Source: Ecdyonurus torrentis
Taxonomy: Eukaryota; Arthropoda; Insecta; Ephemeroptera; Heptageniidae
Reading direction: 5' to 3'
Length of the DNA: 64,000 nt
Assembly (NCBI GenBank): GCA_949318235.1
Contig: OX439135.1
Coordinates: 21,816,501-21,880,500 of the forward strand
Position 1 is the stretch's first letter. The number at the start of each line of letters is the position of its first letter. Both the position numbers and the translations under genes were made by a program. The notes beneath the pieces are model-generated. The model worked only from the letters and a program-made list of their open reading frames with translations, was not told the origin of the DNA and did no database searches. Of this stretch, positions 53,701 to 64,000 are shown one piece after another.

Positions 53701-54095
53701 AACTAAAAAGTTTATTAAGTAATATAAAATATGAGTAATGAATTTGATGTATATAATAATTTTAATAATATGAATATAATTATAATAATAATGTAAATAA
53801 TGATTTAATTTAAAAATGATTAAGTATTTTTTATTAAATTATACACCTCTTATTATGGTTTTAGTTTAAAGAATTATATGCATAGCATGTATTATATAGC
53901 AATAAAAATTTAATACTCGCACGAGTTTTTCCATTGTGATTTTCTATTCAAGATTAACGATTATTAATTATACTAAAATTATAATGAGAAAATAATATTA
54001 TAAAGTAGAATTGGTAAAAAAATATTTTATTAAAAAGTAATTTGAGATTTTTAGCAGTCATTTGATCCGACAAATATAATAATTTTCAGATATAT

Positions 54096-54099
<4 letters not shown>

Positions 54100-54144
<45 letters not shown>
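54100..54144. repeat. (CT)n microsatellite
   Basis: About 22 CT units; a similar run lies at 55680-55719. Confidence 0.95.
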
Positions 54145-54148
<4 letters not shown>

Positions 54149-54464
54149 ACTATTTTTTATTTTTTTTCAATGCAATGAAAAGCATGGACTGCTTATTTTG
54201 GGAACCGATTGGTTACACAAAAGATGATGTTTTATTTATTTGTTGTTTTTATTTTTGCAAATTATATAAAACTATTTAATTAAATATAGTTTGAAAAATA
54301 TTAAGTTTTGCATTGTTTAATAATACTTCATAATGATACAATATTGACGTTTTTGACACTATCATACTGTAGCATACAACATTCTCATTTCTCATGGAAA
54401 AAAAATCAAGCAATACTTTTTTTTTTTTTTTTTTTTTTTTTAGAACAATAAGGCTTATGTATTA

Positions 54465-54748
54465 TTACAGTCAACGCAATGTTAGATCACCCAATAACTT
54501 GGTATACCAAAATAGCTCATTTTTCTAGTTTAAAAATACTAATAAAAAGTAATTTTGAGAGCGTTGATGCTGTTAATAGATTGAATTTGTATCTCAAGTA
54601 TGTGAGAAAAATAATAATAATAACAAAAAAAACAACTTATTTTCCAAATAAAATCCAAAAACTATACGTTTTTCCTATGCTGAGAGATGTTATTCATTGA
54701 TCCAATATTGCGTCGAAGCGTATTCAGTATGCATATACACCCAACATA
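54465..54748 (-). mobile_element. MITE family G copy
   Basis: AGTCAACGCAATGTTAGATC at its 3' side and ATTGCGTCGAAGCGTATTCA near the other end, reverse orientation to 53164-53475. Confidence 0.78.
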
Positions 54749-55358
54749 GAATTTATTTCAATAAAAGTATTTTTACTATTATCTTTACCTTTAAAATAAA
54801 ATCAATAAATAAGTAGTAATAAAAATTAACGATATATACCTAAACAATTATAATATACGTTGCAATTTTTATATGTATGTAGCAAAACAAAAACAAGAAA
54901 TAATGACTTCACCCCGCTGAGTGAAGTAAATTAGTGATCATGGGTTGAAAGACCTTGTACCTTGAAAACACGACTTTTATGTATTTTTTTCACACTATTA
55001 TACATCGCGATATAATATACCTCATCACTTCTCCTACTCCTATATAATACTCTACTCCTCCTTAATTTTTGTTTTTTTATTTTAATGTTCATTATTACTC
55101 ATCCAACCATACAGCAGACAACATCTCTTTTATAGTCTTGTCGTTAAAAGTGAAACTTTATATTATAATGATATAAAAAGTGACTTTTATATTTTTATTT
55201 AGTGAGTTATTAACAGTTTTAAGTGATAAATATAGTGTTTTATATAAACAATTTTGACGTTTGTGATAATTGAGTGAGTGAATTATTACGATTATTAAAT
55301 ATTAATAATTCCTCATGGAAATTACGACTTTTATTACAAAAAACTGCAATAAAATCTT

Positions 55359-55389
<31 letters not shown>

Positions 55390-55677
55390 TCGTATTTAAA
55401 AAAAGTTCTTAAATTTCTCAGTGCAATTCAGAATTTAATACATAAATTCTTATTATCATATCAGAAAAATAAATCTCGGGAAACCCCTTTCATTGTTTAA
55501 TAAAACAGACATTATTAAGATACTAATAATGTTTACTAATAAGATAAAGAAAGACCTTGAAATTATAATTTAATTAATATACAATAAAGTATATAAAACG
55601 TGTTTGGTGTACTAATTAAATATTACATTATATATACAACGAAAATGTAAGTATATTATTAATTTTCACTACATATT

Positions 55678-55723
<46 letters not shown>

Positions 55724-55921
55724 GATAACATAGAAAAGCTTTTTACTTCCATTTCTTTTTCTTTGATATAAACCCGCATGAGTCTGGTTTTCACTAAATT
55801 TTACATGTTATTTATATTGTTATTTTAATTTGTAACTTCGTATTCAATATAATATATGTCAAGCACTCATTTTAGGATAGTGTTTTATTTATAAAAAAAT
55901 AATAATAAGTATGTATGTATG
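54749..55921. other. AT-rich intergenic DNA, no gene
   Basis: Contains an A run at 55364-55388 and a CT run at 55680-55719; nothing else recognised. Confidence 0.6.
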
Positions 55922-56045
55922 TACAGCTCTGGCCAAAAGTTCCCGAACGGGGCAGCGGCGGCCGCTGCGTTTTCTCATAAAGATAACATTGTGTGGTTGC
56001 GGGTTGCCTATGCAAATCGTTCGGGAACTTTTGGCCAGAGCTGTA
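55922..56045. mobile_element. TA-flanked MITE family M, full copy
   Basis: TACAGCTCTGGCCAAAAGTT with CCCGAACG, and CGTTCGGGAACTTTTGGCCA with GAGCTGTA. The loop contains GCAGCGGCGGCCGCTGC. Confidence 0.9.
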
Positions 56046-56387
56046 CATACATACATATAGATAAGTTTGAAGAATAAAAATTTTGCAAAATCATAAATTC
56101 AAATTAATAATTTCAAAATCAGTTTTTTTTCTGCGTGCAATAGCAGGGGGAAAAAATTTGTAAAAGGCTTCATTTAGGCTTTTTAATAATTTTAACTTAA
56201 TATGAAAAATAAAACAGTATAATGAACAAACAAATTATCTGATGTTATAGTATAAAGCAAAAATTGCTTATAAAAAATAAGAGCTTAAAGTAAATTGATT
56301 TATTATAAATTTAATGTTTTTTTTTTAACTTATTAAATGCTTGCTACTGTTATTTAAAGTAAATATTATATATATAAAATATTTGCT

Positions 56388-56470
56388 TGCCATATTGTGT
56401 TATCGTGCTACACCAATCCCAGTCCCAGTCAAGACATTGTCTCATCGACTCGACAGGTAAGGGCTTTCCA
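56388..56470 (-). mobile_element. SINE family 1, 3' tail fragment
   Basis: CATATTGTGTTATCGTGCTA, CACCAATCCCAGTCCCAGTC and AAGACATTGTCTCATCGAC match the left end of 3216-3606. It has no head and no clear A tail. Confidence 0.8.
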
Positions 56471-56866
56471 ATCAAATAAAATAAATTTGGTTTTTACTTT
56501 ATTTAATAGTTTGTATTATTTTTTTTATATAAATAAAAATGCCACAAAACGTATCTATTATAATTGTAAAAATAAAATAATACCGTGCTGGCTAGTTTAA
56601 TGCCTATTCTATTAATTGCAATCTCTAAAACGTCAATCGAAGCGGTTTGTACAAAATGCTCACTCACACTTAGATCTGATATTAATAAGCAGATGTTAAT
56701 ATGTTTTGATTCCATGTAAATTTACATCGTTTGACTTACTTGTTAGAGTATATATATTAGCAACTTGACATAACGAAAGAAATGGAAATAAAAAACACTG
56801 ATATTTAATGGGTTTATTCAGATATCAAAATTTTAAATTGTGACACGCTTTAAGTCATACTGTATT

Positions 56867-57494
56867 GGGTGTATGCGCATGACGTCATATTTAATGCACT
56901 TGGACGCCATACTGGAGTAATAAATAACATTGCTCACTTGCTCAACATAGGACAAACTTATGGTTTTTGGTTATTTTCGTTGGATATTCGGTTATTTTTG
57001 TTGTTATTATTATTTTTCTCACATACTTGAGATACTACTTATTCAACCTATTTTAACAGCGAATTCTCTCAAAAATATAGCTTATTATTTTTAAACTGAC
57101 AAATTGAGTCATTTTCCTTTGCGGCCCATGTTATTGAGTGATCCAACATAGCATCGACTTTAAGATGAATGCATACACCATATAAAAGTCAACGCCATAA
57201 ATATGAGCACTTATGGGCGGTTATGAGAAAATGAAACATTGTGCCAGTCTAAAAATACTCTGCAATATTTTTGAAAAGACTGATGCTGTTAACAGGTTAA
57301 TTAGGTATTCAAGAATTTGTGAAAAATAATTTTAACAAAAACTTTAACTAATTTTCCCAAGAAAATAGCAAAATACAACGTTTATCCTATGCTGAGCAGT
57401 GTTATTCAAAATTCAAAATTCAAAAATTCTTTGCTTCAATATGGCGTAAAAGTGCATTCAGTATGACGTCAAGCGGCTGACCCTATATTAGATA
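56867..57494. mobile_element. Two MITE family G copies, tail to tail
   Basis: The plus copy 56867-57184 begins TTGGGTGTATGCGCATGACG and ends ATGCATACACCATATA. The minus copy then starts immediately (57183) with ATAAAAGTCAACGCCATAAA and ends GTATGACGTCAAGCGGCTGA near 57494. Together they form an imperfect 628-bp inverted repeat. Confidence 0.8.
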
Positions 57495-58957
57495 TTCCCG
57501 TGTCACTTTGTACAAAATCAACACTTTCTGCCTTAAAAACTTTTGCTCATTAGTTTTACTAGTTTTAAAATTTATTTTTCAACACAATTTCTTCTCAATT
57601 TAATTTTTTTTTTTTTTTTTTACTAATTTTTTTCCTTTAATTTTTTATGAATGAAAATTTATTAATAGTTATGATACAACGGTAAGGAAAAACCCTAGTC
57701 ATTTTATATATTAACTAACATTAAACCTCATAATTAGTAATTATAATTTAATTAGTCAGTTAATTATTATACACATAAACATTAAATTTCAATATAATTT
57801 TGAATGTGAAAAAAAAAAAAAAGTTTTAAAATATTGAACAATCTTCAATATATAATATATTACAATAGATGAATGCAAAATTAGGTGATGGAATACACAG
57901 AAATACGCCACATAAATTAAGACATAAATTCAAAAATTAGCTGTAGTATAAAAAGATAATTTATATTGTAATCCTGTGCGATAGCGTTATATGGGAGTGA
58001 AGTATTATACTTTTATTTTATTATTTTTATTTTCGTTGCCAAAATACGTCTTTTTTAAGTTTGTATTTTATAACCATTTCATTGAAATGTCTAATTTATA
58101 GTAATTGCAACAATCTGTTTAACACGTAAAATTTACATACGAGAGGAAATTAAATGAAAATTCATTACATTCGTAACATCATTTTTTAACATCTCAAAAA
58201 AAAAAAAAAAAAAAAAAAAAAGTTTATGCACTGTACGACTAACTGTACGTACTGTACGTAAAATTTTACGATTTGACTTTTATAAGGTCCTAGCAAAACT
58301 CTGCATTTATAATATATGTTTGTTTAATTATTTATCAGCAGGTAGCTTTTATAGAAACATCACTTTTTATAGTCTTTACTTTTATATGAAAAAAATCACT
58401 TTTCCTTTGTCTTGTCATTTTTAACATGAAGTCTAAAATCTTATGCTAAACATCAAAATATTTACATAATAAATTTACATTAAATCCATTTAGTGACTAT
58501 TCAGTAAAACATAAGTATAAATTACGTTAGTTTGTTTTAAAGTCATTTATCTATCTTTCATTTTAATTCTTGAAAGATATCTACGTTTTTGGTAATTTGA
58601 GGAACAATTTTTTAATGTTTTTTTTAGAGTACAAGGAGTTTGTTAATATTATTTATAATTTTGCAGCCTGAGATGATAAAAATCACCTCCAACAATGTTA
58701 TAATAACATAGCATGGTTCTTAATATATAATATATATATATATATAAAATATAGTTGCTATAGAATGTGTTGAGATGTGATCTTAAAAATGAGCATCCTA
58801 TTATTTGAAAATTACTAAAATACAGTAAAAACAATTTAAATTGTAAAAAAAAAAAAATCTTTATAAATTGCAATAAAAATGTACTTTTTTGACCTACACT
58901 ATCTATACTTTAACAATGCATGATTATGTAATTACCAGGTATATTCAGGGTGTGCAG

Positions 58958-59027
<70 letters not shown>

Positions 59028-59544
59028 GTTAGATCATCGGGAAAACCTAACAATAAATACGACATAACATATCAAAAGTTGAGTACACAATCATGAGATA
59101 ATACATTTAGACATCTTTTACTTTGATGAACAACAAACTTTTAATATTTATATATAGAGATGAAGTAAAAAAATATTATGTGCCCTTGATATAAAATATC
59201 TTAGTTTTTATATAAATCTAAAACGATTTAATACATGATATTTCAAAATTTTAAACGATTTCTTTGAAATAGATTTTTTATATATGTCAATTTTTATCTT
59301 TTGTTAAGAAAAAAAAAGAAGTAATAATGCAATGTTTTTCTTTATAATATAATATCAGCTCTAAAGTATATCTATCAATAAACTATGTGCTACCTACGTC
59401 ATAAAATAATGAATTTTAGTAATTTGTGCTTATGTCAAATTCTTTAATGAAGGTTATCGTTGAATGAGATGAGTGGGAAGAAAAATTAGAGCCCCCAAAC
59501 TTTTTTTTATTTTTTTTTTTTTCCTTTTTTCCTTTTTTTTTTTT

Positions 59545-59550
<6 letters not shown>
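57495..59550. other. AT-rich intergenic DNA, no gene
   Basis: Homopolymer runs at 57604-57622 and 58196-58221 and a (TA)n run of about 64 bp at 58962-59025. No coding signal. Confidence 0.6.
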
Positions 59551-59554
<4 letters not shown>

Positions 59555-59581
<27 letters not shown>

Positions 59582-59804
59582 CTTTTCTTTTCTTTTCTTT
59601 TCTTTTCTTTTCTTTTCTTTTCTTTTCTTTTCTTTTCTTTTCTTTTCTTTTCTTTTCTTTTCTTTTCTTTTCTTTTCTTTTCTTTTCTTTTCTTTTCTTT
59701 TCTTTTCTTTTCTTTTCTTTTCTTTTCTTTTCTTTTCTTTTCTTTTCTTTTCTTTTCTTTTCTTTTCTTTTCTTTTCTTTTCTTTTCTTTTCTTTTCTTT
59801 TCAT
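59555..59804. repeat. (CTTTT)n microsatellite
   Basis: About 48 perfect 5-bp units after a T-rich lead-in. Confidence 0.97.
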
Positions 59805-59844
59805 TCTTTTTTTTAATTTATTTATTAAGAAAACTATACTGTAG

Positions 59845-59928
59845 CGCGGCCGGAAAATTTAGGTAAAGGATATATCCAATAAGGATATATAGTATACTAT
59901 ATCACCATCCCTAGGGGATAGACCAAAG

Positions 59929-59959
<31 letters not shown>

Positions 59960-60934
59960 GCTAATAATAATAAATAGAAGTATGTAGTGAGATAAGTACA
60001 TACACAAAATCATGTTTAATTTTTATTATTATTATAATTTATTTATTTTATTTTTATTATGTGCTAATTAGTGTTTGTATCTTTATTTACGTGTAACTAG
60101 CGTACACATACGATATTTTAATTATAATTAGAATCTCTTTCTCTATATATTCTCTCTTAATTTAGTGTATGCATTTTTTTATTCCTACATGTTTTCAATT
60201 ATCTTCCTACTTTTGTCTGTTTAGAAATTCATGACTTAATTTACTGTCGTCATTTCAAAATTTCTTGCTTTAGTTATAAAATCATGTAAAACTGTAAAAC
60301 ACAAAGTATAATCTAATTGTGAAAGAATAATGACACCAATTTTGGGAAGTACATGTAATGAAACGCTTACTATTGTAGCATAGCAGTAAGTGCATGGTTT
60401 GCGTAACAAGGAGTGTAATTTATTTACCTTCTCATTTCCTTTTTTTTTTTTTTTTTTTTTTTTCTCGACACAATCTTATTTGCATTTATTTATGCAATCA
60501 AATGTTAACGCTATACAATTCTCATTATGAAATACGCAACTTATGTTGATGTAGAAAAAATAATTATAATAACAAAATAAAAAAAATAATAAAATTATCC
60601 ATGAAATATTTTTCAATGTTAAATTTTCATGTCATCAATATCATCTTACAGTTAGTTTTATGTAATAATAACAATAATAATTAATTATTTTATTTTACAT
60701 TGTAGTGGGGGCTTGACAGCGTGTGAACTTACTTTTTGTTGACGCGAGACATGTAAATTGTCCATTAAATATCACCTTTTTTTTTACCACATATTCTTGG
60801 CATCAAAATTGAATATAATTATTTAATATAAAATACTGAATAAGTTTATGATACAATAAATAGCAATTTATTACATTTATAAAATAGTGTACTGCTGAAG
60901 AATGGTATTTTTTACTCACTTACTCACTTACTCA
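59845..60934. other. AT-rich intergenic DNA, no gene
   Basis: Unstructured apart from A/T runs at 59928-59958 and 60440-60463. It may contain the promoter of the gene at 61273, but no motif stands out. Confidence 0.5.
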
Positions 60935-61247
<313 letters not shown>

Positions 61248-61272
61248 TTATACTTACGTATTATATTCCAGC

Positions 61273-64000
61273 ATGCAGAACATCGCTACCGTCCTGCTAA
61301 TCACCACAACTCTACACGCTGCAGTCAGCGCACCGCAGTATGACGTCAGAGGAGCGCAATCAAACGGAGGTCAAGGCAATTTTCAAGCATACCAGTCTCC
61401 ACTACGTTTCCCAAACTATCCTCTTAATCCATTTCTAAATGGTGAAATAACATTGCAGGATATACAAAATTTAATTCCATTTTTTTATAATACTCCAAAT
61501 CCAAATAATCAACATTTAAATTTTGCTCCAAATCAATTTATAAATTCTCAGCCTCAAAATAATCAATTTGTAAATCCTCAGCCTCAAAATAATCAGTTTT
61601 CATTCAATGAACAACCTCAAAATAATCAGTTTTCATTTAATGGACAACCACAAAATAATCCATTGCCCCAAAATGGGCAATTCCCTTATAATCCAGAACC
61701 TAATAACCCATTGTCAGGTAACCCCCAAAATTATCCGAATAATTACAACAACCAACCCCAAAATAATAACTTTAATTCACCCCCTAATAACGCTCAATCA
61801 TTTAATTCTCAACCACAAAACAACCCTACAATATCTGGTAATCCTTTACCTCCAAACAGCCCTGATTTCTACAACCCTGCTTCACAGATTGATTCCTACT
61901 TTAACGAAAAACCAAATTATTCAAATAATATATTTTTAAATGGTGAATTTAATGGAAATAAAGATAAAGTATTACAAGAAAATAATAATTTTAATTCTGA
62001 CGTATTTAGAGATTATAGTCATAATATATTTTTAAATGGACAATTTGGAACTAAAACGGTACCCGAATTAGAACCAGATTTTTCAAAACCAGCTGTTAAT
62101 TCATTTTCTCCACAAAATGCACATTTATTCCAAAGTGCACCTGAATTTATAGATATTGAACATTATTTACAAAATCCATTCTTTGGTGACTTATTGATTC
62201 CTGCAGAAACAAAGAAAAAACCATTAACTGCTGCACAATTACATAATAGATTTCAGCAATTTATTGAACCGGAAGATGATTCTAAACCGGAAGTGACTCA
62301 AAAACCAGAAGCAAGTACTTTATCCTTAACTACTGATAGAAACGTTCCTCCAATGCTAACCACAATTAACGATAAAATTAGTACAAGCAACGATGATATC
62401 TCTTCAAGTTCTAGTATTCCTACAACAATAAATAATGATGAAAACTCTCAAAATACGTTACAAATTACTGAAACTACGATCCCAATTAATTTAGAATTAC
62501 AAGAACGATTCCAACAAAATTTGGATGATGATGAAAGTGCACCTCCTATACAAAATTTATTAACTACAAAATATCCTAGAACTACAAGAAGTAATGTTAA
62601 TGATACAACGACTCAGAAAAATAAAAATGAAAATAAAGACGTAACGTCATCGATAAAATCAGAAAATAACGATAAAATGACAACACCTGAACCAAATGAT
62701 GATTCAACAACGATAATTAACGATAAAATGTCTTCCGTCACAAAAACTCCTGAAAATAATACTACAGATATAAATCCTGATAAAATGACTTCAGAATCCA
62801 ATTTATCGTCAAAAAGTGATAAAAATACTGATAAAACTACAACTCCAATTGATAGTAATAAAAATACTCCTTTAACAACGGTCAATTCTAATACAATAAG
62901 TGAAACAACACCTATGCCTTCAATGGACGATAAAAATTCCCCAACCAATGAAACAACACCATCAACGGAAAATGACGAAAAAACAACTCCTGACGATAAT
63001 CCCACTTCTACGCCAGTTAACGATAACGAAGCAAAAGCTGAAAATTCTGCAACAACGACTTCTGATATGGAAAATAAAAACGAAATTACAACGCAAAATA
63101 ACGAGAATATTGAACTAACTACACTTATTAACTATAATGCAGAAAAGTTAACGAAAAGTGAAAATGCCGAGACATCTACGGAAAATAAAAATTCTGAAGC
63201 AAGTACGACACCATCGGCCGAAAAAACTACCCCAAATAAAAATAGCACCCCAATGCCTTCAATCACACCCCCAACTTTAAATAATCAATTAACTACACCC
63301 TCTACTTCTAATGAACCCAAGTCTGAAGATGAAAGTAAAACAGAAAGTAATGACGTAACAACAACAGAATCTTCTAAAGATATAAAAATGCTTCTTATCC
63401 CAGATAAAAATTATACAAGTATTAAAGATCTAAAACCATCTGTAGGAAATACTATAGCACCTACTACTGTAAGATATACTGAAACTACATTTTCATTTAA
63501 TGAACCTACTAAACCAGTAGCAACCCCAAAACCAGAAATTTCAAATAATACTGAACCTTCTTCTAATGAAAATTCAACTGAAACTCCAGATGATAAAATT
63601 ACCAGTCCTTCTGAACCAATAAAATCAACTTCGGAGATTTCAACACCTGCAAATCCTTCTGAAAATAAAGAACCGGAAACTATGAAAGACAATACTACTC
63701 CAAAAATACCAACAGCTGACAAAAATGAAAATACCAATCCTCCTGAACCAACGAAATCCACTTCAGATGAAACTTTAAAACCGGAGACTTCAACGCCTGC
63801 AAATCCAACTAATAATGATAAAACAAATACAGAGAATGAAAGTACAACCCCAAAACTCTCAACAGATGAAAATAATAAAAATACCAGTCCTTCTGAACCA
63901 GTAAAATCTACACCATCTACAACAGATAAAAATTCAAATATGGAGATTTCAACGCCTGCAAATCCTTCAGAAAATAAAGAACCTGATACTGAAAAAGAAG
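61273..64000 (+). CDS. Secreted Asn/Pro/Gln-rich, mucin-like protein (partial, runs off window)
   Basis: Open for 909 codons with no stop to the window end. Starts with a signal peptide (MQNIATVLLITTTLHAAVSA, then PQYD). Residues about 70-200 are rich in Asn, Gln and Pro with repeats built on QPQNNQF; about 220-310 contain two NNIFLNG words and a short less biased part (LTAAQLHNRFQQFIE). From about 320 the protein is Thr/Ser/Pro/Asn/Glu/Lys-rich with many TT and TTP clusters, likely O-glycosylation sites. Near the end a unit of about 50 aa repeats three times (STPANPSENKEP at residues of about 789, 839 and 892, each with TTPK and SEPxKST). An acceptor-like TATATTCCAG ends one base before the start ATG, so an upstream untranslated exon is possible. 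Extracellular matrix, cuticle, gut-lining or salivary roles are all possible; I do not recognise the family. Confidence 0.88.
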   Translation, partial: MQNIATVLLITTTLHAAVSAPQYDVRGAQSNGGQGNFQAYQSPLRFPNYPLNPFLNGEITLQDIQNLIPFFYNTPNPNNQHLNFAPNQFINSQPQNNQFVNPQPQNNQFSFNEQPQNNQFSFNGQPQNNPLPQNGQFPYNPEPNNPLSGNPQNYPNNYNNQPQNNNFNSPPNNAQSFNSQPQNNPTISGNPLPPNSPDFYNPASQIDSYFNEKPNYSNNIFLNGEFNGNKDKVLQENNNFNSDVFRDYSHNIFLNGQFGTKTVPELEPDFSKPAVNSFSPQNAHLFQSAPEFIDIEHYLQNPFFGDLLIPAETKKKPLTAAQLHNRFQQFIEPEDDSKPEVTQKPEASTLSLTTDRNVPPMLTTINDKISTSNDDISSSSSIPTTINNDENSQNTLQITETTIPINLELQERFQQNLDDDESAPPIQNLLTTKYPRTTRSNVNDTTTQKNKNENKDVTSSIKSENNDKMTTPEPNDDSTTIINDKMSSVTKTPENNTTDINPDKMTSESNLSSKSDKNTDKTTTPIDSNKNTPLTTVNSNTISETTPMPSMDDKNSPTNETTPSTENDEKTTPDDNPTSTPVNDNEAKAENSATTTSDMENKNEITTQNNENIELTTLINYNAEKLTKSENAETSTENKNSEASTTPSAEKTTPNKNSTPMPSITPPTLNNQLTTPSTSNEPKSEDESKTESNDVTTTESSKDIKMLLIPDKNYTSIKDLKPSVGNTIAPTTVRYTETTFSFNEPTKPVATPKPEISNNTEPSSNENSTETPDDKITSPSEPIKSTSEISTPANPSENKEPETMKDNTTPKIPTADKNENTNPPEPTKSTSDETLKPETSTPANPTNNDKTNTENESTTPKLSTDENNKNTSPSEPVKSTPSTTDKNSNMEISTPANPSENKEPDTEKE

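Noticed and set aside
59454..59844. Lys/Glu-rich and Phe-rich frames
   Set aside because: Translation of the CTTTT microsatellite on both strands.

Overview
This is a eukaryotic nuclear window: AT-rich, gene-poor, with split genes, canonical GT-AG introns, long perfect microsatellites and many short inverted-repeat transposons (MITEs) and tRNA-derived SINEs. The carboxypeptidase, the secreted low-complexity protein and the SINE style suggest an arthropod, probably an insect. That placement is inference; no species can be named from the sequence.

Left part (1-17.5 kb): repeats, then one well-supported nine-exon gene (4643-11126) for a secreted M14A metallocarboxypeptidase precursor of 413 aa. 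It has a signal peptide, a propeptide and all catalytic residues. A lysine sits at the S1' specificity position (CPA residue 255), which points to cleavage of C-terminal acidic residues. Its introns hold a TTAA-flanked MITE, two further MITEs and large AGGAT and AATG microsatellites that begin just after splice donors.

Middle part (17.5-46 kb): a tandem, same-strand cluster of four related genes, called A to D here. They share an acidic, repetitive N-terminal region and, in three of them, a C-terminal array of about eight C2H2 zinc fingers. Each copy is in a different state. A is split inside its first finger by a 3375-bp near-perfect inverted-repeat element flanked by a TA/ATAT duplication; removing the element and one duplication leaves an open frame. 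B has lost the fingers and carries instead a pogo/Tigger (CENP-B-type) transposase DNA-binding domain. C is intact (738 aa). D, a recent tandem duplicate of C, has a one-base deletion. All four have similar short untranslated exons upstream, so the whole transcription unit was copied. I do not recognise the family; a role in DNA binding is inferred from the fingers and the CENP-B domain.

Right part (46-64 kb): mostly repeats (MITEs, two SINE families with a shared central domain, microsatellites) and AT-rich sequence without visible genes. At the right edge a long open frame starts at 61273 and runs off the window. It encodes a secreted, Asn/Pro/Gln-rich then Thr/Ser/Pro-rich (mucin-like) protein with imperfect repeats.

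The most notable biology is the zinc-finger cluster, where gene duplication, transposon insertion and transposase-domain capture are seen side by side.
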